A stretch of DNA of 64,000 nucleotides, taken from Lacrimispora xylanisolvens (GTDB lineage Bacteria > Bacillota > Clostridia > Lachnospirales > Lachnospiraceae). The stretch spans positions 310,001 to 374,000 of the forward strand of contig NZ_PTJA01000001.1 in the NCBI RefSeq assembly GCF_002934545.1. The letters are read 5' to 3'. Of this stretch, positions 60,078 through 64,000 are shown one piece after another. Position numbers and translations under genes: made by a program. The notes under the pieces were generated by a model. The model was not told the origin of the DNA. It saw nothing but the letters and a program-made list of their open reading frames with translations, and searched no databases. How positions within the stretch are numbered: position 1 is the stretch's first letter; every line of letters starts with the position of its first letter.

Positions 60078-60761
60078 ATGCTTTATGATAATTCAAGCTT
60101 GACTTCGCCGGAACCTGAAAATGAAAAGCTATTTGAGATTGTAAAAAGATACGGCAAGAAAGTAACGTATCCGGCAAAAAAGCTATTTCTGGAACCTGGT
60201 GATATGGTAGAAGGGGTGTATTATATCTGTGAAGGAAGGACCCGTCATTACATGGTAGATCTGGAAGGAAGGGAAAAAGTACTGTATACATTGAGTGCAG
60301 GCTGGTTTTATGGAGAAGCGCCCTGTTCCCTTCAGGAGCCTACCGGACTTTATTCAAAAACGGAACTGAAAACCGTCATGTATAAAATTGGTATGCCCGA
60401 ATATAGAAATCTGATTGATAATGAAAAAATCTTCCGTGATGCTGTATTAAACAGCTATGCAAGGAAAGTTCTCATTTTAAGGCATGAAATTGAGAACATT
60501 ACTTTTTACTCCTGTAAAAACAGACTTCTTCGCGTTTTCTGCACGACAGCAGACACTGCAAAAGTATCAGAAGGAAAATGGTATGACCTGCGGATGAATT
60601 ATACTCATTATGAGTTGAGCATTATTGTGGGAGGGGCCAGGGTAAATATTAGTAAAATACTGAACGAAATGTGCTCGGAAGGAATAATACGTATATTAAA
60701 TCGTAATATCCAGCTGAATGCGGAAGAATACAATCGATTTACCCTTAATCATATTGAATAA
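60078..60761 (+). CDS. Crp/Fnr-family transcriptional regulator
   Basis: 227 aa. N-terminal cNMP-binding-like beta roll (FLEPGDMVEGVYYICEGRTR) lacking the residues for cAMP phosphate binding, and a C-terminal helix-turn-helix with THYELSIIVGGARVNISKIL. No N-terminal Fnr cysteine cluster. It belongs to the clostridial Crp/Fnr subgroup (CprK-like in design). Ribosome site AAGGAGAAAG. It precedes the dapA-metNIQ genes and may control them. Confidence 0.82.
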   Translation: MLYDNSSLTSPEPENEKLFEIVKRYGKKVTYPAKKLFLEPGDMVEGVYYICEGRTRHYMVDLEGREKVLYTLSAGWFYGEAPCSLQEPTGLYSKTELKTVMYKIGMPEYRNLIDNEKIFRDAVLNSYARKVLILRHEIENITFYSCKNRLLRVFCTTADTAKVSEGKWYDLRMNYTHYELSIIVGGARVNISKILNEMCSEGIIRILNRNIQLNAEEYNRFTLNHIE

Positions 60762-60887
60762 ATATGTTTATTTTATAAGTAATATTAATTAGAATATAAA
60801 TTAATAATATTATAAAATTAAGTTTAACTTAAAATTAATTGCAAAAATAACCAAAAATTATTAATAAAATAAAGTATGGCGGTTATT

Positions 60888-60905
60888 TTGTAGTAATTGC
60901 TACAA
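60888..60905. promoter_or_regulatory. Palindrome, candidate Crp/Fnr-type site
   Basis: TTGTAGTAATTGCTACAA, an 18-bp palindrome with one mismatched pair; TTGT/ACAA ends resemble Crp/Fnr family sites. Located 127 nt after the Crp/Fnr gene. Confidence 0.5.
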
Positions 60906-60963
60906 GTTTGCAATTCTTTCATTGTTGTTTTTGAGATAGAATCAACCGTTTACTTGCGATAGG

Positions 60964-61101
60964 ATGAACAGGCATAAGGACAGCGAAGTCCGTGTAGTGA
61001 TACATGGGCTTTTCATTTACCCAAATTCAGCAGAAAGGATGGAGGCAGCAGTAGTTTACAAAAGAAACGGCTATAGAATTGTTTTATTACGGGTTCAATA
61101 A
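60964..61101 (+). CDS. Possible 45-aa protein or gene remnant
   Basis: ATG at 60964 opens a 45-codon frame (MNRHKDSEVRVVIHGLFIYP at the start, YKRNGYRIVLLRVQ at the end). Only a weak GATAGG precedes it. Could be a true small gene, a fragment of a larger gene, or chance. Confidence 0.2.
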   Translation: MNRHKDSEVRVVIHGLFIYPNSAERMEAAVVYKRNGYRIVLLRVQ

Positions 61102-61183
61102 TTTAACTATTAGATAATAACATATATTTATAGTATGCTTATATGTATATTGAACCATAAGTTCAGATTGAGGAGGATATGGA

Positions 61184-62101
61184 ATGATAAATTTGACAGG
61201 GTCATGGGTGGCAATGCCCACACCATTTACAGAAGATAATAAGGTTGATTATAAAGGATTTGAAACTTTGATCGAAAGACAGATAAAGTATGGCACGTCC
61301 CAGTTGTTTATTCTTGGCTCAGCAGGAGAGGTAACTCTTTTGTCCCAGGAAGAAAAGAAAGAGATCGTTCATGAAGTGATAAAAATGACAAAGAATAAAA
61401 TTCCTGTATTTTTTTCTGCAGCGTCATTGACAACAGAATCCAGCATCGAGTTTGCAAGATATTGTCAGGATGAAGGAGCAGACGGTGTCATTTTTACGGT
61501 ACCGCCTTATGTACTGGTTCCTCAGGCAGCTGCATTTGCCCATCTTGATGACTGTATGAGTGCGGTTACTATTCCATGTGGAATATATAATAATCCCTCC
61601 AGACTTGGAGTACAGGTAACACCGGAATCGATTCGCGCCTTATCGGAAAAACATTCTCATTTTGTAGTGGACAAAGAAGCAACTTCCAGTGTGGAACAGT
61701 TGGTGCAGGTTCAGAGGCTTTGTGAAGGAAGGGTAAAGATAATGTGCTGTGATTATCCAAAATACTCCATCGTGATCCCAACTCTGGGCGTGGGAGGAAC
61801 AGGAACAGCAAATATTGGAGGGAATATCATCCCAGAAGAGGCGGCTCTTTATTCAAGACCGTGGACAAGCATGGAAATTGTTGAGGAAGGAAGAGCAGGG
61901 TATTATAAATGGTTTCCGCTTCTCCAGGATCTTTATGCATTTTCTAATCCCATAGTCATTAAAGCGGCACTCAATATTTTGGGACTGCCCGGCGGGCACT
62001 TACGCAGACCATATCAGGATCTTAGTGGCTCCAGGCTGCAGGATTTGGAAAAGTTAATGGGCGAACTGGGAGTTATTGATAAATACGGCGTAAAGAGATA
62101 A
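61184..62101 (+). CDS. DapA/NAL-family Schiff-base aldolase or lyase
   Basis: 305 aa. The class I aldolase barrel of dihydrodipicolinate synthase/N-acetylneuraminate lyase: GSAGEVTLLS (GxxGE loop), catalytic Tyr in CGIYNNPSRLGV, and Schiff-base Lys in FVVDKEATSS. The GSAGE variant and the context (metN-metI-metQ downstream, 27 nt gap) argue against the housekeeping lysine enzyme; the true oxoacid substrate is unknown. GAGGAGG ribosome site. Confidence 0.83.
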   Translation: MINLTGSWVAMPTPFTEDNKVDYKGFETLIERQIKYGTSQLFILGSAGEVTLLSQEEKKEIVHEVIKMTKNKIPVFFSAASLTTESSIEFARYCQDEGADGVIFTVPPYVLVPQAAAFAHLDDCMSAVTIPCGIYNNPSRLGVQVTPESIRALSEKHSHFVVDKEATSSVEQLVQVQRLCEGRVKIMCCDYPKYSIVIPTLGVGGTGTANIGGNIIPEEAALYSRPWTSMEIVEEGRAGYYKWFPLLQDLYAFSNPIVIKAALNILGLPGGHLRRPYQDLSGSRLQDLEKLMGELGVIDKYGVKR

Positions 62102-62128
62102 GGGTTTAAAACAGAAAGGGACGAGCAG

Positions 62129-63151
62129 ATGATCATTCAATTTGAAAACGTAGAGAAAACCTTCAACAGCAGGAAAATTCAGGTGAATGCCTGTAAAAAC
62201 ATTAATCTGACCGTGGATGAGGGGGACATCTTCGGGGTGGTAGGTTACAGCGGAGCCGGAAAATCCACCTTGATCCGAATGGTAAATGCTTTGGAACGGC
62301 CCACATCTGGTAAGGTAGTGGTAAATGGAGTTGTGATCAATGAACTGAGAGGAAATGAGCTGAGAAAAGCCAGAAAAGGAATATCCATGATTTTTCAGCA
62401 ATTTAATCTGGTAAATGCAAAAACCGTTTATGAAAATGTGGCCATGCCTCTGATCCTGAACCATACGCCAAAGGAAGAAATTAAAAAAAGGGTGAAGGAA
62501 ATACTGGAATTTGTAGAGCTGACGGATAAGGCAGATACATATCCCGGAAAATTGTCAGGGGGCCAGAAACAGAGAGTGGGGATTGCCAGAGCACTGACAA
62601 CCAATCCAAGTATTCTTTTGTGTGATGAGCCAACCAGTGCGCTGGATCCGAAAACAACTGATTCCATCTTGAATCTTTTAAAGAAAGTCAACCAGGAACT
62701 GAATATAACAATTATGATCATCACTCACCAGATTAATATCGTACAGAAAATATGCAACAAGGTAGCAGTCATGGAAGATGGCTGTGTTGTGGAAATGGGA
62801 AAGGTAAAGGAAGTTTTTGCAAAGCCAGTGCAGCCCCTTACAAAGGCATTTGTGGATACAGTGGTAGACCAGTCCATTCCAGAAACCATTTTTGAAGCGG
62901 CAGCGGCAGAAAAAGGAAATTCGAAAATTGTGAAGATACGGTGTTTAGACGGGAATGTGTGTGATACCTTTACACCAGGCTTAAGAGAGAACTTTACCGC
63001 AGAGATAAAAACACTCTTTCTGTCAGTAAATGAGATGCAGGGTTCCGTTCTCACCATTATAGGTCTGCAGATTAAGGGAACAAGGGAAGAAATCGAAGAA
63101 GTGCTGGTATATCTGAGAGAGAACTATGAATATGAGGAGGTGGCAGTATGA
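62129..63151 (+). CDS. metN: Methionine-type ABC transporter ATP-binding protein
   Basis: 340 aa. Walker A GYSGAGKST, Q-loop FQQFNLVNAKTV, signature LSGGQKQRVGIARAL, Walker [15 protein letters not shown], switch His ITHQINIVQKI, plus a C-terminal NIL/ACT-like domain (about 260-340) that in MetN binds methionine and inhibits transport. It may equally import D-methionine or a related compound. Confidence 0.9.
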   Translation: MIIQFENVEKTFNSRKIQVNACKNINLTVDEGDIFGVVGYSGAGKSTLIRMVNALERPTSGKVVVNGVVINELRGNELRKARKGISMIFQQFNLVNAKTVYENVAMPLILNHTPKEEIKKRVKEILEFVELTDKADTYPGKLSGGQKQRVGIARALTTNPSILLCDEPTSALDPKTTDSILNLLKKVNQELNITIMIITHQINIVQKICNKVAVMEDGCVVEMGKVKEVFAKPVQPLTKAFVDTVVDQSIPETIFEAAAAEKGNSKIVKIRCLDGNVCDTFTPGLRENFTAEIKTLFLSVNEMQGSVLTIIGLQIKGTREEIEEVLVYLRENYEYEEVAV

Positions 63152-63813
63152 TTGAAAATTATTTAAAGGTTCCGGGTTCAACCATAGCACTTGCCGCTTC
63201 CCAGACCCTATACATGGTCGGCTGGTCTCTGGCTGCGGGTGCGATTCTCGGAATGATTCTGGCTATTATTCTGGTACTTACAAGACCTGATGGACTTCTG
63301 GAAAACAGAATCATATTTTTTATTTTCAGTACCACGGTTAATATTGTGCGAAGTGTGCCGTTTATCATAATGATGGTTGCCATCATGCCTCTTACAAAAC
63401 TGGTGGTTGGTACGAGGGTCGGTACGATAGCAGCCCTCATTCCATTAATCGTCCATATCGCCCCTTATCTTGCCCGGCTTTTCGAAAGCTCTTTATTGGA
63501 AGTCAATACGGGAATCATTGAAGCCGCCCAGTCCATGGGTGCCACCACTCCCCAGGTGATCTGGTATTTTCTTATACCGGAGGCAAAAGCTTCTCTCATT
63601 CTTGCTTTAACCACTGGAACCATCGGGCTTCTGGGTGCCACGGCCATGGCAGGAGCCATTGGTGCAGGCGGAGTTGGAAATCTGGCGCTTACTTATGGAT
63701 ATGAAAGGCTTAACATGCCGTTAATGATTGTGACCGTAATTATACTGGTGGTTATTGTACAGCTGATACAGAGTCTGGGCAATGTGATTGCCCGTGAACT
63801 AAGACATAATTAA
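63148..63813 (+). CDS. metI: Methionine-type ABC transporter permease
   Basis: 221 aa, five membrane helices. MetI hallmarks: VRSVPFIIMMVAIMPLTKL, the EAA loop GIIEAAQSMGATTPQVIWY and GAIGAGGVGNLALTYGYERL. Overlaps metN by 4 nt. Confidence 0.92.
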   Translation: MIENYLKVPGSTIALAASQTLYMVGWSLAAGAILGMILAIILVLTRPDGLLENRIIFFIFSTTVNIVRSVPFIIMMVAIMPLTKLVVGTRVGTIAALIPLIVHIAPYLARLFESSLLEVNTGIIEAAQSMGATTPQVIWYFLIPEAKASLILALTTGTIGLLGATAMAGAIGAGGVGNLALTYGYERLNMPLMIVTVIILVVIVQLIQSLGNVIARELRHN

Positions 63814-63827
63814 AAGGAGAGAAAATT

Positions 63828-64000
63828 ATGAGAAAATTACACAAGAGATTAGTAACAATTGCAGCAGGTGCGATCCTCGCTTCTTCCTTAAGCGGCTGCG
63901 CAGGATCTAAAACAGCAGCTCCTGCAACAAAGGCGGATCAGCCGGAAACAACCACGACGCAGGCGGAATCTTCAAAGGCGGAGACAGAAGCAGCCAGTGA
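63828..64000 (+). CDS. metQ: MetQ-type substrate-binding lipoprotein (cut by window end)
   Basis: The first 57 codons are visible. Lipoprotein signal with lipobox SLSGC near residue 25, followed by an Ala/Thr/Glu-rich linker. ATG follows AAAGGAGAG. Identity as MetQ rests on its position after metN-metI; the binding domain lies beyond 64000. Confidence 0.75.
   Translation, partial: MRKLHKRLVTIAAGAILASSLSGCAGSKTAAPATKADQPETTTTQAESSKAETEAAS

Larger units (their letters stand above)
60762..61183. other. Intergenic region before the DapA/Met genes
   Basis: 422 nt, AT-rich at first. It holds the palindrome at 60888-60905, a longer inverted repeat AAAATAACC/GGTTATTTT (about 60844-60889) and a possible 45-codon ORF (60964-61101). 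No T-box or S-box (SAM) signature is seen. Confidence 0.6.

Noticed and set aside
60762-61183. T-box or SAM riboswitch before the DapA/metNIQ genes
   Set aside because: I saw no T-box consensus or S-box core pairings; only palindromes and a weak small frame are present.
1-64000. CRISPR arrays, tRNA/rRNA genes, insertion sequences, phage genes
   Set aside because: No regularly spaced repeats, tRNA-like folds, rRNA signature stretches, transposases, integrases or terminal inverted repeats were recognised on either strand.

Overview
The window looks like a chromosomal segment of a low-to-mid GC anaerobic Firmicute of the Clostridia, most likely Lachnospiraceae (Clostridium cluster XIVa-like). 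The evidence is the strong AGGAGG-type ribosome binding sites, consensus sigma-A promoters (TTGACA-17-TATAAT), many small lipoproteins, a C. difficile Cpr-like LanFEG module, and an inositol operon of clostridial type. I see no rRNA, tRNA, CRISPR array, insertion sequence or phage. The family placement is inference.

Layout. 1-12.0 kb: carbohydrate catabolism. A GH28-like glycosidase is followed by a divergent DeoR regulator and iolJ-iolA, then a LacI-type regulator and iolC-D-B-E-G, which together form a complete myo-inositol pathway without a transporter. 12.1-16.4 kb: response regulator, histidine kinase and a LanFEG-type ABC transporter, probably for lantibiotic or cationic peptide resistance. 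16.6-20.8 kb: MgtC-like protein, PHP phosphoesterase, ROK sugar kinase and a large probable (alpha/alpha)-toroid protein. 21-26.7 kb: complete Dpp/Opp-type peptide ABC transporter. 26.8-30.5 kb: polar amino acid ABC transporter plus a cytidylate-kinase-like protein. 30.6-35 kb: CorA, a DEAD-box RNA helicase and an RlmD-type rRNA methyltransferase.

35.1-40.6 kb is an AT-rich accessory island of secreted proteins and lipoproteins around an ECF sigma/anti-sigma pair. Its two outermost genes point away from each other and have matched promoters followed by closely related large dyads. 40.6-47 kb holds a diguanylate cyclase coupled to an orphan BMP-family lipoprotein, an alpha/beta hydrolase preceded by a structured leader RNA candidate, an FNT channel, and a MarR/DtxR cluster with three copies of one palindromic operator.

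47-56.2 kb is the part I find most novel: a 2-hydroxyacid dehydrogenase, a GGDEF-like/winged-helix regulator, an M20 amidohydrolase, two tandem crotonase paralogs resembling 6-oxocamphor hydrolase (a beta-diketone C-C hydrolase), a TetR regulator, an Fe-S old-yellow-enzyme-type reductase without its usual C-terminal electron-input domains, and an amidohydrolase-2 protein with an added beta domain. Together they suggest an anaerobic 'decarboxylate, reduce, then hydrolytically open' route for a cyclic 1,3-dicarbonyl or resorcinol-like compound. This is inferred, not shown. 56.4-60 kb: a membrane protein and a BlaI/BlaR1-like pair with a non-beta-lactam sensor domain. 60-64 kb: a Crp/Fnr regulator and a DapA-family aldolase/lyase followed by metN-metI-metQ (metQ is cut by the window end).
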